Origin: Acidobacteria bacterium Mor1
Lineage (GTDB): Bacteria; Acidobacteriota; Polarisedimenticolia; Polarisedimenticolales; Polarisedimenticolaceae
Length of the DNA: 64,000 bases
Reading direction: 5' to 3'
Assembly: GCA_001664505.1 (NCBI GenBank)
Contig: CP011806.1
Coordinates: 782,021-846,020 of the forward strand
In this document: piece by piece, positions 45,669 through 55,164 of the stretch
Numbering within the stretch: position 1 is the stretch's first letter
Layout: the number at the start of each line of letters is the position of its first letter
Made by a program: the position numbers and the translations under genes
Notes under the pieces: generated by a model
The model's input: the letters and a program-made list of their open reading frames with translations, nothing else
What the model was told of the DNA's origin: nothing
Database searches by the model: none

Positions 45669-47063
45669 TCAGTCGATCTGAGTGGCCAGATCCTCGATCG
45701 CCGCGTCCGCGGGGAACAGTTTGCGTGCAACCGTAAGGCGCTCCAGCGCTTCCGCCTTGCGGCCTGCCGCGTTCAGGCTTCGGATCCAACCGGCGTGGGC
45801 ATCCGGCGCCGAGGGGTCCGCCTCGACGGCCCGCTGCCAACCCTCGGCGGCCTCGGCGTTGCGACCCGCCCCGTGGAGCAACCGGGCCAACTCGCGATGT
45901 AGATCCGCGTCGGAGGGGTCGGCGTCGACCGCCCGTTCCAGCAGGCCGATCGCCTCGTCCCGGTCCCGGCCGCCGACGATGAGCGCCAGGTTGTAGAGCA
46001 CCGCCGGCGAACCGCCATCCTCAGCGATCAACTCGCGATAGATTCCCTCGGCCTCGCCGGGGCGCCCCAGCTCGTTGAGAGCCACGGCGAGATTCGTTCG
46101 AGCGGCGACATGTCCGGGAACGTCTTGGAGAATTCCACGAAGGTAGGTCTCACCGACGTCGTACCGTCCGGCGGAAAGTAGCCGCTTGGCCAACTTCAAC
46201 CGCCCTTGCAGGCCGCGGTCCAGCTTCATCAACTCGATTTCATGGGGATCGCTCGGAGCCAACGTGCCGGGCCGGTTCGCAGCAAGGAACGCCTTCGCCT
46301 TTTCCAGGTCGCCGAGATCCCGGTAAGCCATCCCGATCGCGTGGCCGATGCCGGCGCCCTCGGGACGCAGCTCACGAGCCTTCCGGTAGCCGGCAAGGGC
46401 TTCGCGGGGCGCATTCCGTGCGGCCAGGGCGCGCCCCATCCAGTAGTAGGCAGCCGCGGATTCCTCGCTGCTCAGGACGGTCGAGGCGAGCCTCCCTGCC
46501 GTCTCCGCGTCCCCCTGCTCCAGATAGACCGAGGCCAACCAGATCGCCGCGGCATCGTCCCTCTGCAGGGTGACGGCGCGGGCGTAGTGCAGCCGGGCAT
46601 CGTCCAGGCGTTTCTGGCGACGGGCGAGCCGGCCCAGGTAGTAGTGCCAGCGGAAGTCCCGGGGGTTCAGGATCGCCGCGCCTTCCAGCGCGGCTTTCGC
46701 GGCGCTGTCGAACTGGTAGACCAGGTAAACCATCCCCAAGCGGCCCTGGGCCTCGGCCAACTCGCCGCAGCTGCCCGGCTCACCCTGGAGTGTCTCGACC
46801 CGTTCCTGAAGGCCCGTCAGCTGCTCGGCAATCGGAGCGTCCATTCCTTCGGTGGAAACCGGCTCGAGGGGTGGCAGCGGCCACGCTCCCGGGTCCCAGC
46901 TCGAGGCGGCGTCCGGTCCGTTGGGGAGTTTTTCCTCCACCGGCCACGTCCCCGAGAAGGGAACGAACTCCAGAGCCTGATCCGGTGCAGCTTCGCCGCC
47001 GCAACCGGACAGCAAAAGGGTCAGGGCGAACAAACCCGACGCCCATCGGCCGACGACGGTCAC
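45669..47063 (-). CDS. TPR-repeat lipoprotein
   Basis: 464 aa from GTG 47063, overlapping the stop of the upstream FG-GAP gene (GTGA). A signal peptide with lipobox LLSG-C (res ~14-21) gives an acylated Cys. The rest is about nine TPRs (for example YYLGRLARRQKRLDDARLHYARAVTL, YYWMGRALAARNAPREALAGYRKARELRP, LYNLALIVGGRDRDEAIGLLERAVDADP). It is a likely scaffold at the outer or inner membrane. It is the last gene of a three-gene operon with an ASPIC/UnbV lipoprotein and a GT-C glycosyltransferase. Confidence 0.88.
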   Translation of the reverse strand: MTVVGRWASGLFALTLLLSGCGGEAAPDQALEFVPFSGTWPVEEKLPNGPDAASSWDPGAWPLPPLEPVSTEGMDAPIAEQLTGLQERVETLQGEPGSCGELAEAQGRLGMVYLVYQFDSAAKAALEGAAILNPRDFRWHYYLGRLARRQKRLDDARLHYARAVTLQRDDAAAIWLASVYLEQGDAETAGRLASTVLSSEESAAAYYWMGRALAARNAPREALAGYRKARELRPEGAGIGHAIGMAYRDLGDLEKAKAFLAANRPGTLAPSDPHEIELMKLDRGLQGRLKLAKRLLSAGRYDVGETYLRGILQDVPGHVAARTNLAVALNELGRPGEAEGIYRELIAEDGGSPAVLYNLALIVGGRDRDEAIGLLERAVDADPSDADLHRELARLLHGAGRNAEAAEGWQRAVEADPSAPDAHAGWIRSLNAAGRKAEALERLTVARKLFPADAAIEDLATQID

Positions 47064-48880
47064 TCGGCACTCCCCGTGCCCTGCACCAGCGTGTGCCAGG
47101 CGTCGATGGCGGGAGGTTCGAAGCGTTCCTTGCTGCCGTCGGGCCATTCGACCCTCACCCCGGTGACCCCGGATCGCTGCCCGAGCCCGAACAACACACG
47201 CGGGTCGTTGGCCGAACAGTAGGACGCGTCGGAGCGGACCCGGCGCCACAGCGGAGCGAGGCCGTCCCGCTCGACCGCGACCCGGGCACCGAGCTGATCC
47301 CGGCCCCCCTTGCGGTCGATCAAGCGGAGACCCAGCCAGTGGGCACCCGCCGCCGCCTCGTTGATCAGCAACCGCACCGGCCCGCTGTTGTTGGTCAACA
47401 GCACGTCGATGTCGCCGTCGTTGTCCACGTCGCCGAAGGCGGCGCCGCGGGAGACCGCGCTCAGCGCCAGCGCCCCGCCCCGTCCGGTGACCTCGACGAA
47501 CCGGCCTCCGACGTTGTGGAACAACTGGTTCCGCTCATCGAGCGGGTAGGGATCCCCCGCACGAAGCCGGGCTTCGTCGATCTTGACCGCACCGTTGGCC
47601 ACCAGCAGGTCGAGCCAGCCGTCATTGTCCAGGTCGAACCAGGCGGTGCCGAAACCGGTGAAGGGTGCGCTGGGCCCGCCCAGGCCGCTGGGAGCGGTCC
47701 GGTCTTCGAACAGCCCGCCTCCCAGATTGGTGTAGAGGGTGTTGGTCTCCTCGGCGAAGTGGGACATGAAGAGATCTTCGTCGCCGTCGCCGTCGAAGTC
47801 GGCGGCGTCGATTCCCATGCTCGCTTCGGGGGTTCCCTCGAAGTTGAACGCCACGCCTGCCAGCAGGGCGACGTTCTCGAAGGTGCCGTCCTGCTTGTTG
47901 ATCCACATCTGGTTTGCGACCTGATCGTTGGCCACGTACAGGTCTATCCAGCCGTCCCCGTCGTAGTCGGCGGCAACCACCCCGAGGCCGTTGCCGAACT
48001 CGGCGGCCACCCCGCTCTCGAGAGTGCGGTCCTCGAAGCGTCCCTCTCCGAGGTTGCGGAACAGCCGGTCGGGGACCGGCGAGAAGGTCGCCGGCGAGCA
48101 GTAGTCCGGATGATCGCTGGGGGTGCGGCAGACCGTGTGATTGTCGACTCGGAAGGTGGTGTAGTTGGCCACGTACAGATCGAGCAACCCGTCCCGGTCG
48201 TAGTCGAAGAACGCGGCGCTGGAACCGAAGCGGTCGTCACCGGTGCCCGAGGACCCGGTGATGTCCTCGAAGGTACCGTCACCTCGGTTGAGGTAGAGAT
48301 GATTCGGTCCGAAGCCGGTGACGTAGAGGTCGATGTCCCCGTCGTTGTCGATGTCGCCGGCCGCCACGCCCATGCTGTAGTCGCCGGAACCGAGCCCGGA
48401 ACCGACGGTCACGTCGACGAAGCGCAACGTGCCGTCGCTGGAGTCGTTACGGAACAGGCGATCCCGCGGGGCGCCCTGTTCCTTCCAGGGGAAGGTCGCC
48501 TGAGCCGGGGTCTTTGCCGGGTCGAGCATGGCGCCCTGGAGCAACAGGACATCCTGATCCCCGTCGCCGTCGTAGTCGAAGAGCGCCGCGCCCGACCCCA
48601 TGTTCTCGGCGAAGTAGTACTCCCCGGACATCCCGTTGAAGTGGACGAAATCGAGCCCCGCCTCCGAGGCGCGGTCAACCAGGAGCGGACCCTCGGGGAG
48701 GCTGCCCGCCTCGACCGAGGGCAACCCGGCCGGCGGATCGCTCACCGTCGCCCCGTTGTCCTCGGGCTCGGAGGGACATCCGGCCAGCACGAGCGCCAGA
48801 CAGCAGAGCGGCGCCCACTTGCGGGCCGGGCCACCGCGGAAAGGGCCTCTCCGGGAGGTGCGATTCCCTCGACTGCTCAC
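47060..48880 (-). CDS. FG-GAP/VCBS repeat lipoprotein with ASPIC-UnbV C-terminus (CRTAC1-like)
   Basis: 606 aa from GTG 48880 (GTGA overlap with the upstream gene). A lipobox LVLAG-C lies at res ~30-35. Res ~70-500 contain at least seven calcium-binding FG-GAP repeats with D-x-D-x-D-G loops (FDYDGDGDQDVLLLQ, GDIDNDGDIDLYVTG, FDYDRDGLLDLYVAN, FDGDGDEDLFMSH). This is a beta-propeller like integrin-alpha or CRTAC1. The C-terminal ~90 aa match ASPIC/UnbV (LGLRLI...QLGARVAVER, FGLGQRSGVTGVRVEWPDG). It is probably exposed at the cell surface. The function of such proteins is mostly unknown. Confidence 0.9.
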   Translation of the reverse strand: MSSRGNRTSRRGPFRGGPARKWAPLCCLALVLAGCPSEPEDNGATVSDPPAGLPSVEAGSLPEGPLLVDRASEAGLDFVHFNGMSGEYYFAENMGSGAALFDYDGDGDQDVLLLQGAMLDPAKTPAQATFPWKEQGAPRDRLFRNDSSDGTLRFVDVTVGSGLGSGDYSMGVAAGDIDNDGDIDLYVTGFGPNHLYLNRGDGTFEDITGSSGTGDDRFGSSAAFFDYDRDGLLDLYVANYTTFRVDNHTVCRTPSDHPDYCSPATFSPVPDRLFRNLGEGRFEDRTLESGVAAEFGNGLGVVAADYDGDGWIDLYVANDQVANQMWINKQDGTFENVALLAGVAFNFEGTPEASMGIDAADFDGDGDEDLFMSHFAEETNTLYTNLGGGLFEDRTAPSGLGGPSAPFTGFGTAWFDLDNDGWLDLLVANGAVKIDEARLRAGDPYPLDERNQLFHNVGGRFVEVTGRGGALALSAVSRGAAFGDVDNDGDIDVLLTNNSGPVRLLINEAAAGAHWLGLRLIDRKGGRDQLGARVAVERDGLAPLWRRVRSDASYCSANDPRVLFGLGQRSGVTGVRVEWPDGSKERFEPPAIDAWHTLVQGTGSAE

Positions 48881-50400
48881 TCACTCCCCTCCGCGGCGCG
48901 CCGCTCGTAGAGCGTCAACTCGTAGTCCCCGGCCGGGCGCCAGTAGCGGCGCTGGTTGTAGGACGTGCGCCGCTGGTACTCCGCGGCGAAGCGGGGATGA
49001 GCGGCGATCCTTGCATCGATACGGTACCCCGGCTCGACCAGCACGACGAATCGGGGCTCTTGATCGAGAATCCACTCGGGCGGGTAGACCTTGTCCAGAA
49101 AACCACCCGGCGCCCGGGCGACCCGGGGCTCGGTCAGCCCCGAGATATCGATCACCCGCAGGCCTCCGTAGTAGCCGATCAGCCCGATATCCATCACGGC
49201 AACCGAGTCCCCCTCCCGGCCCTCGGCCTTGAGGGTGTCGGCGATCTTGCGGTGGGCGTCCCGGTAGCCCCGGGCGTTGACCTCGAGCCCGTTGCCGCCG
49301 TCGCGAACGACCACCCCGAGGGCGATGCCGCTGGCGATCCAGACCGAGGCGATCGCCGCGATCCAGATCCGCCGCTCCCCGAACCAACGGCGTAACGCTG
49401 CTCCGAAGAGCAGGAAGATGAACGGCAGGCCCGGGACCCAGAAGCGGTGCAGGGACATCCAGTCCCCTCCCTCGAGCACCACCGCCGTACCGAGCGCCGC
49501 CACCACCGCCGCCGGCGTGCGCAGACGCCGCTGCCACAACGCCCAGACCACGAGCCCCGCCAACAACAAGCCGCCCGCAACCGCTCCCGGAACGGTCTCG
49601 CTGCCGAAGGAGGGCACCACCGAGGTGAAGAAGCGTTGGGTGTAGAGCCAGCCCGCCTGAATACGGTCGATCAACGGCGCACCGGTCTTCGCGTAGTAGG
49701 TGTTGGGGAACAGGTCTCCGAAATAGAACCAGCGAAACATCAGGGCCGGAAGGAAGATCAGCCCGATCCCCCCACCCCAGGCGATCAGGCGGCGGAGCCG
49801 CGTCGCCCAGGCACCTGCCTCGCCGGCCGTGAGACGGACCAGGGCCAAGGCCGCGATCAGCAGCGGGGCCTCCGGCCGGGTGATCGCCGCCAAACCGAAC
49901 CAGAGCGCCGAACGCATGCCCCTGCCGCTCTGGAGCTCCCGGAGCTGATCCCGTACGCCGAGCACCAGGCACAGGGTGTAGGGCACGGTCTCGAGGGCGC
50001 CCACGCTCCAGTAGGCGAAGGATGGATGGAATCCGGCCAGCGCAGCCACGAGCCAATCCACCCCGTCCGGCCGATCGCGCCCCCCGAGCCGCGCCGAGAT
50101 CCCCGGCACGATGAGCAGGGCCGCGATCCCCGCCAGGGCCGAGAGGGCCGGCGTGATCAGCGGCAGCGGGACGCCGGCCCAGACCCACGGCACCAGGAGC
50201 AGGGTCCAGGACAGGCAGGTCACCCCCTCGACCCGCTCGCCCTGGTTGTAGACCAGACCGTCGCCGGCCGCGAGATTCTCGGCGTAGCGGTAGATGATGA
50301 AGGCGTCGTCGACCTGCAGCACGGCCAGATAGCCGAACCAGGCCGCGAGGGCGATCAACCCCGGCCAGGCCCAGGTTGCGGGTCGTTGCAAACGCGTCAT
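48877..50400 (-). CDS. GT-C-type membrane glycosyltransferase
   Basis: 507 aa. About ten TM helices (for example PGLIALAAWFGYLAVL, WLVAALAGFHPSFAYWSVGAL, LLLAGLVVWALW, IWIAAIASVWIASGIALGVVV). An acidic motif in the first periplasmic loop (QVDDAFIIYRYAENLAAGDGLVYN) is the DD signature of GT-C enzymes using polyprenyl-phosphate sugars. It resembles arabinofuranosyl/mannosyl transferases of the AftB-like group. A C-terminal soluble domain of ~130 aa follows the last TM. It heads the operon with the FG-GAP and TPR lipoproteins, so it may modify a surface polymer or one of those proteins. Confidence 0.82.
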   Translation of the reverse strand: MTRLQRPATWAWPGLIALAAWFGYLAVLQVDDAFIIYRYAENLAAGDGLVYNQGERVEGVTCLSWTLLLVPWVWAGVPLPLITPALSALAGIAALLIVPGISARLGGRDRPDGVDWLVAALAGFHPSFAYWSVGALETVPYTLCLVLGVRDQLRELQSGRGMRSALWFGLAAITRPEAPLLIAALALVRLTAGEAGAWATRLRRLIAWGGGIGLIFLPALMFRWFYFGDLFPNTYYAKTGAPLIDRIQAGWLYTQRFFTSVVPSFGSETVPGAVAGGLLLAGLVVWALWQRRLRTPAAVVAALGTAVVLEGGDWMSLHRFWVPGLPFIFLLFGAALRRWFGERRIWIAAIASVWIASGIALGVVVRDGGNGLEVNARGYRDAHRKIADTLKAEGREGDSVAVMDIGLIGYYGGLRVIDISGLTEPRVARAPGGFLDKVYPPEWILDQEPRFVVLVEPGYRIDARIAAHPRFAAEYQRRTSYNQRRYWRPAGDYELTLYERRAAEGSE

Positions 50401-50453
50401 GACCCGAGGGTTTTAGCCCGTTCCGGGCTCAGGAGCAACCGCCGGCTTCGTGG

Positions 50454-50459
50454 TATAAA
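50454..50459 (+). promoter_or_regulatory. Extended -10 for the M1-like peptidase gene
   Basis: TGg-TATAAA (50451-50459) without a clear -35. A divergent TATACC for the GT-C operon overlaps on the - strand. An AGCCCG-TTC-CGGGCT hairpin (50415-50429) lies in the leader of that operon. Confidence 0.5.
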
Positions 50460-50500
50460 CGGGTCATATTTGCCTGCAAAGCTCCACGGTGAGGACTCAG

Positions 50501-52558
50501 ATGAAAGCTCTACGCGACCTGACCTGCAGAGCGGCCTGCCTGCTGCTCATCCTCGGTATGCCCGCCACCTTCGCCGACGACGGCCCCGGGGCGATCCTGA
50601 ACGGGCTCTACGACCCCGGCCTCGGTCCCGCCGCGGCCGTGCAGGGTGTTGAACTCAGCGTCGGCCATCTCACGATCAAGCTCGACAACGGATCTGCGGC
50701 GCCGATCCTGGCCGGGGACAAACCGTTGGGCCTGTTCTTCCAGGGCAGCGGCTCCTACACCTATCGCTCGGAAGAACCGATGGATCAAACCGCCTTCGCG
50801 TACATGGCGAACAAGGTATCCAAGTTCGAACCGGCCAAGAAGGGAGATGCGCTACAGGTCGAGGACACCTTCGAGTCCCTGGCCATCATCGGCAGCATCG
50901 ACCTACCCGAGCTCGGCACCGGGGGCGGCGATCTCGGCGAATCCTTCGGAGAGCACCGCAAGTACTTCGACGGCGTCTGGTGGCTTCCCGAACATGCTCT
51001 CGTGCAGCAACTCGCCGACATGCCCCAGAGCCAGGTGGCCTACGCGGAGATCCGCGGTGCCACCGAAGAGGTCACCTATCTCTACGACGGCTCCCGGGAC
51101 AAGGTCGAGCGCTTCTGCAATCACGAGAAGGCGCGCTACCAGGGTGGCCGTGGCTTGCTGTTCGAACAGACCCTCTCGGAGCAACCGGTGGGACGCAACC
51201 GGCTGGATTTCGTCGATCCCGCCTTCTTGCTGACTCATGTCGACCTGGACTTCACGGCCAGCAAGAAAGAAGACGCGCAGATGACCGTGGTGGAGACGAT
51301 CATCCCCCGGGGTATGGCCCGCAGCGTCTTCCGCTTCGATTTCACCCGGGCCCTGGCCGACGCCGAGGGCGATACCCGTCAATACAACATTCGCTCGATT
51401 ACCGACGGGCAAGGAAATGAGCTCGCCTTCGACCATCGCCGCGGCGAACTGCTCGTCCTGGCGGCATCCCCGGTCCCCGCCAACGCGGAGTTGAAGCTGA
51501 CCTTCGAGGTCGACGGGAACTTCCTGATCCGTCCGGGGGGGGATTCCTTCTGGCTGCTGCGCGGCGACGGCCTGCTGCCGAGCCCGCAGGTTCTCGCCGG
51601 CGAGTACTGGACCCTCGACACCCGGGCCAGCGTCGAGAAACCCTGGGTCCCGATTGCCATGGGCGACACGATCGAGCGCACCGAGGGAGAAACCCACAAC
51701 ACCGTCGTGAGCAAGATGAGCCGGCCCTCGCAGCTGCCGATTCTCCTCGGAGGCCGCTACTACATTCACGAGGAATCCTTCGACGACATGACGATCCGGG
51801 TCGCGTCGTACGGCCAGCGCAACAAGCGCGCCTTCCAAAGCCTGTCCCAGCTGGCACACAAGGTGATCGGCTTCTACGAGCAGTTCCTCGGGGACTTCCC
51901 CTACGACGAGTTCAACATCATCGAGATCCACGACACCGGCGCCTGGGGCCAGGCTCCCCCGGCCACCATGTTCATCACCAGCGAAGCCTTCAACCCGCTG
52001 ACCAATCAGGAAGCGGCCCGGGGCGTCAACGAGCGCTTCGCCCACGAGATCGCGCACCAGTACTGGGGCCATGTGGTCAAGATGGGCTCGTGGGACGAGC
52101 AGTGGATCACCGAGTCCTTCGCCGAGTACACCGCCGCGATGGCCATCCGCCAGCTCAAGGGGGATCAGGGCTACAGCAAGATGGTCGGTGAGTGGAAGCG
52201 CCAGGCGGGCCTGGTCAAGGATGCCGGAGCGATTCCGGTGGCGATGCGGCTTGCCGACGCCAGCGTCGACGGCAACCTGGCCCGCTTCAACCTGCTGTAC
52301 AACAAGGGGCCGTACGTGCTCTACGCCCTGCATCAGGAGATCGGCGACGACAAGTTCGCCGCCTTCATGCGCAACTACCAGAAGGGTATGGAGTGGCAGT
52401 TCGGCAACACGCCGAGCATGGTCGGCCTGCTGAAGGCGCTCACCGGGAAGGACTACCAGCCGTTCTTCGACAAGTACGTCTACGGCACGGCGCTGCCCGA
52501 TGCGCCCGATCCGTCCGGCGGCAAGAAGAAGAAAAAGAAAAAGAAGAAGCGGGGCTAG
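50501..52558 (+). CDS. Secreted M1-like zinc metallopeptidase with poly-lysine C-terminus
   Basis: 685 aa from ATG 50501; a GTG at 50489 is the alternative start. Signal peptide ends TFADD. The gluzincin motif HEIAHQYWGH starts at res ~515, with the third ligand Glu exactly 18 residues after the second His (HExxH-x18-E, WITESFAEY). The M1 exopeptidase motif GAMEN is not recognisable; its place reads GAWGQAPPATMF, so true aminopeptidase activity is uncertain. The C-terminus ends in nine consecutive lysines, Arg, Gly. Likely periplasmic or exported. It is a single + strand gene between two - strand operons. Confidence 0.88.
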   Translation: MKALRDLTCRAACLLLILGMPATFADDGPGAILNGLYDPGLGPAAAVQGVELSVGHLTIKLDNGSAAPILAGDKPLGLFFQGSGSYTYRSEEPMDQTAFAYMANKVSKFEPAKKGDALQVEDTFESLAIIGSIDLPELGTGGGDLGESFGEHRKYFDGVWWLPEHALVQQLADMPQSQVAYAEIRGATEEVTYLYDGSRDKVERFCNHEKARYQGGRGLLFEQTLSEQPVGRNRLDFVDPAFLLTHVDLDFTASKKEDAQMTVVETIIPRGMARSVFRFDFTRALADAEGDTRQYNIRSITDGQGNELAFDHRRGELLVLAASPVPANAELKLTFEVDGNFLIRPGGDSFWLLRGDGLLPSPQVLAGEYWTLDTRASVEKPWVPIAMGDTIERTEGETHNTVVSKMSRPSQLPILLGGRYYIHEESFDDMTIRVASYGQRNKRAFQSLSQLAHKVIGFYEQFLGDFPYDEFNIIEIHDTGAWGQAPPATMFITSEAFNPLTNQEAARGVNERFAHEIAHQYWGHVVKMGSWDEQWITESFAEYTAAMAIRQLKGDQGYSKMVGEWKRQAGLVKDAGAIPVAMRLADASVDGNLARFNLLYNKGPYVLYALHQEIGDDKFAAFMRNYQKGMEWQFGNTPSMVGLLKALTGKDYQPFFDKYVYGTALPDAPDPSGGKKKKKKKKKRG

Positions 52559-52561
52559 CCG

Positions 52562-54109
52562 CTACTCCCATTCGATGGTGCCGGGAGGCTTGCTGGTGAT
52601 GTCGTAGACGACCCGGTTGACCTCCCGCACCTCGTTGACGATGCGGCTCGACACCCGCGAAAGGAAGTCCACCGGGAGCCGCGCCCAGTCGGCGGTCATG
52701 AAGTCCTGGGTCTCCACCGCGCGGATGGCCACCACGTTGCCGTAGGTGCGGAAATCTCCCATCACGCCGACGGTGCGGACCGGCAGCAGCACGACGAAGG
52801 CCTGGGAGGTGCTGTCGTAGAGCCCCGCCTCGCGCAGCTCTTCGATGAAGATCGCGTCGCAATCCTGGGCGATGCGGACCCGCTCCGAGGTGATCTCGCC
52901 GAGAATCCGCACGGCGAGCCCTGGCCCCGGGAAGGGATGGCGGCCGACGAACGCCGGATCGAGCCCGAGTTCGTGCCCCAGTTTGCGCACCTCGTCCTTG
53001 AACAGATCCTTGAGCGGCTCGACCAGGTCGAGCTTCATGTGGTCCGGAAGGCCGCCGACGTTGTGGTGGGTCTTGATCGTAGTCGCCGGCCCCTTGATCG
53101 CCGCCGACTCGATCCGGTCCGGATAGATCGTCCCCTGGGCCAGGAAATCCACGCCACCGACCGCCTCGGCTTCCTCGTCGAAGACCTCGATGAACGTTGC
53201 GCCGATGATCTTGCGCTTGCGCTCCGGCTCGGTAACCCCGGCAAGTTTGTCCAGGAACCGTTCGCCGGCTGCCGCGTGGCGCACCTCCAGGTGGTAGCGC
53301 TCGCGGAAATCGCCGAGCACCTGTTCCGCCTCCCCTTTCCGCAGCAGGCCGTTGTCGACGAAGATGCAGGTCAAACGGTCGCCCAGCGCCCGATGGAGCA
53401 ACAGCGCCATCACCGAGGAATCGACCCCGCCGGACAGCCCGCAGACGACCTTGCCGTCGCCGACCTGCTCCCGCACCTGTTCGATCGCCTCGTCGATGAA
53501 GGCGCGCATGCTCCAGTCTCCGGAACATCCGCAGATGCCGTGAACGAAGTTGCGCAGCATCTCGCGCCCCTGGCGGGTGTGATGCACCTCGGGGTGGAAC
53601 TGAAGCCCGAAACGTTGGTTGGCCCGGTCTTCCAGCGCCGAGAAAGGAGCGTTGCGGCTCGAGGCGGTGCGGACGAAACCCGGAGCAGGCTTCGAGATGT
53701 GATCGCCGTGACTGGCCCAGACGAACTGGCGGGCATCGAGGCCGATGAACATCGGGGAATGAGGGTCCTCGATCTCAACCGACGCGGGTCCGTACTCGGC
53801 GCTGTCCGCCGCAACGATCTCGCCGCCGAGGTCCCGCATCATCAGCTGCAGGCCATAGCAGATTCCCAGAACCGGCACGCCGAGGTTGTAGATCTCCGGA
53901 TCCATCGAGGGAGCGTTCTCGTCGTAGACCGACTGGGGCCCGCCGGAGAGCACGATCCCCTTGAGACCCGGACGGCGGACCCGCTCCAGGGCGGCGTCAC
54001 AGGGCAGGATCTCGCTGAACACGTTCAGTTCGCGGACCCGCCGGGCAATCAACTGGGTGTACTGGGATCCGAAATCGAGAATCAGAATGCTTTCGTGTTC
54101 ACCGCTCAT
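52562..54109 (-). CDS. guaA: GMP synthase (glutamine-hydrolysing)
   Basis: 515 aa from ATG 54109; the open frame runs further upstream antisense to nothing conserved. The class-I glutaminase domain has GICYGLQLM (catalytic Cys) and FGLQFHPEVHHT (His). The ATP pyrophosphatase domain has the PP-loop GLSGGVDSSV, and the C-terminal dimer domain ends ITSKPPGTIEWE. It converts XMP to GMP. The start overlaps the holA stop (ATGA); last gene of leuS-lptE-holA-guaA. Confidence 0.97.
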   Translation of the reverse strand: MSGEHESILILDFGSQYTQLIARRVRELNVFSEILPCDAALERVRRPGLKGIVLSGGPQSVYDENAPSMDPEIYNLGVPVLGICYGLQLMMRDLGGEIVAADSAEYGPASVEIEDPHSPMFIGLDARQFVWASHGDHISKPAPGFVRTASSRNAPFSALEDRANQRFGLQFHPEVHHTRQGREMLRNFVHGICGCSGDWSMRAFIDEAIEQVREQVGDGKVVCGLSGGVDSSVMALLLHRALGDRLTCIFVDNGLLRKGEAEQVLGDFRERYHLEVRHAAAGERFLDKLAGVTEPERKRKIIGATFIEVFDEEAEAVGGVDFLAQGTIYPDRIESAAIKGPATTIKTHHNVGGLPDHMKLDLVEPLKDLFKDEVRKLGHELGLDPAFVGRHPFPGPGLAVRILGEITSERVRIAQDCDAIFIEELREAGLYDSTSQAFVVLLPVRTVGVMGDFRTYGNVVAIRAVETQDFMTADWARLPVDFLSRVSSRIVNEVREVNRVVYDITSKPPGTIEWE

Positions 54110-55164
54110 GCGTGTCGAACTCCCCCTGAGCGGCCGGTCATCCGGCTCACCAGCTGTTCCAACACCGCTCCCGGCTCGATGGAGCGGCTCTTCAACGTGC
54201 GATCGGCGTCGAGCAGCAGGCCCGGGAAGGCCATCAACTCCTCGAGCGAGTACCGGCGCAAGCCGGCGATCAAACGATCCTGGATGGCCCACGCCCGGGC
54301 CGCCTGGACGACCTGGCGGGAGGAAGCCCCGTTCTCCATCATCGCCTTGGCCTGGAGCATGGTCCGGATGCGCCAGGCCAGACCGCCCAGGATCGCGATG
54401 GCGTTCTCCCCCCGATCGGTCAGGCGCCGTGCGGCCGCCACGGCGCGGGCGCCGTCCCGCACCAGGATCGCGTCGGCGACCTCCCAACCGGTCATCGTTC
54501 CGGAACCGGCAGCGACCTGCTCGATCACCTCGGGAGTGATCGTGGCGTCCGCATCGTCGCCGAACCAGGCGCGAATCTTGTCCAGCTCGGAGCTGGCGCG
54601 ATACAGATCCCCGCCGCAGAGATCGTCGAGCAGCATCGCCGCGCGACGATCGAGCTTCATGCCCCGTTCTTCCGCGAGGCTGCGTAGGGATCCTTCCTGG
54701 CCGGCGCCCGGCCCCGACGGCTGGGCGAAGACCAGCAGGCTGCCCGCGCCGGCCAGCGCCTTGTGCAGCTTGCGGCGCTGATCCAGGTCCGGCGCCCGGA
54801 CGATCAGGTAGCTCTCCGGCGGCGGGTCGGTGGCGTAGGCCACGATGGCATCGGGCTCCCCGTCGAGGATCTCGATTTCCCGGACGAAGACGACCCGCTT
54901 GGAGGAGAACATCCCCTGGGAGCGGGCCGCGCCGACCACGGTGCCCACACTCACCGACTCATCGGCGAAGACGGTCATCCCGAAATCCGACGCGTCTTCC
55001 GGAGCCAGGGCCTTGAGCAAAGCGGACTGGGCCTGCTGCAGATGGAAGGCGTCATCCCCGCTGAGCACGGTCAAGCCCGGCGGCCAACCCTTGTCGAGCT
55101 GGTCGCGCATCTTGCGCAACACGTCCGCCGCCGAGGGCGCGTTGCGCGCACCCCGTCGAGCCAT
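54106..55164 (-). CDS. holA: DNA polymerase III delta subunit (clamp-loader wrench)
   Basis: 352 aa from ATG 55164. The AAA+-like domain begins LTVLSGDDAFHLQQAQSALL, followed by VVFVREIEIL and LIVRAPDLDQRRKLHKAL in domain I. The lid and C-terminal helical domain are of the delta type (ISRM-like end, GGLAWRIRTMLQAKAMMENG). It opens the beta sliding clamp. Start and lptE stop overlap (TGATG). The leuS-lptE-holA order is conserved in proteobacteria, which supports the call. Confidence 0.92.
   Translation of the reverse strand: MARRGARNAPSAADVLRKMRDQLDKGWPPGLTVLSGDDAFHLQQAQSALLKALAPEDASDFGMTVFADESVSVGTVVGAARSQGMFSSKRVVFVREIEILDGEPDAIVAYATDPPPESYLIVRAPDLDQRRKLHKALAGAGSLLVFAQPSGPGAGQEGSLRSLAEERGMKLDRRAAMLLDDLCGGDLYRASSELDKIRAWFGDDADATITPEVIEQVAAGSGTMTGWEVADAILVRDGARAVAAARRLTDRGENAIAILGGLAWRIRTMLQAKAMMENGASSRQVVQAARAWAIQDRLIAGLRRYSLEELMAFPGLLLDADRTLKSRSIEPGAVLEQLVSRMTGRSGGVRHA

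Noticed and set aside
46790-48910. 706-aa + strand open frame
   Set aside because: Exact antisense shadow of the FG-GAP and TPR lipoprotein genes; the sense frames have signal peptides, domains and coupled starts, while this one has Arg/Pro-rich composition without motifs.
48881-50188. 435-aa - strand frame inside the GT-C gene
   Set aside because: Out-of-frame copy of the same strand; Gly/Arg/Pro-rich with no TM pattern, whereas the 48877-50400 frame has a clear TM protein.
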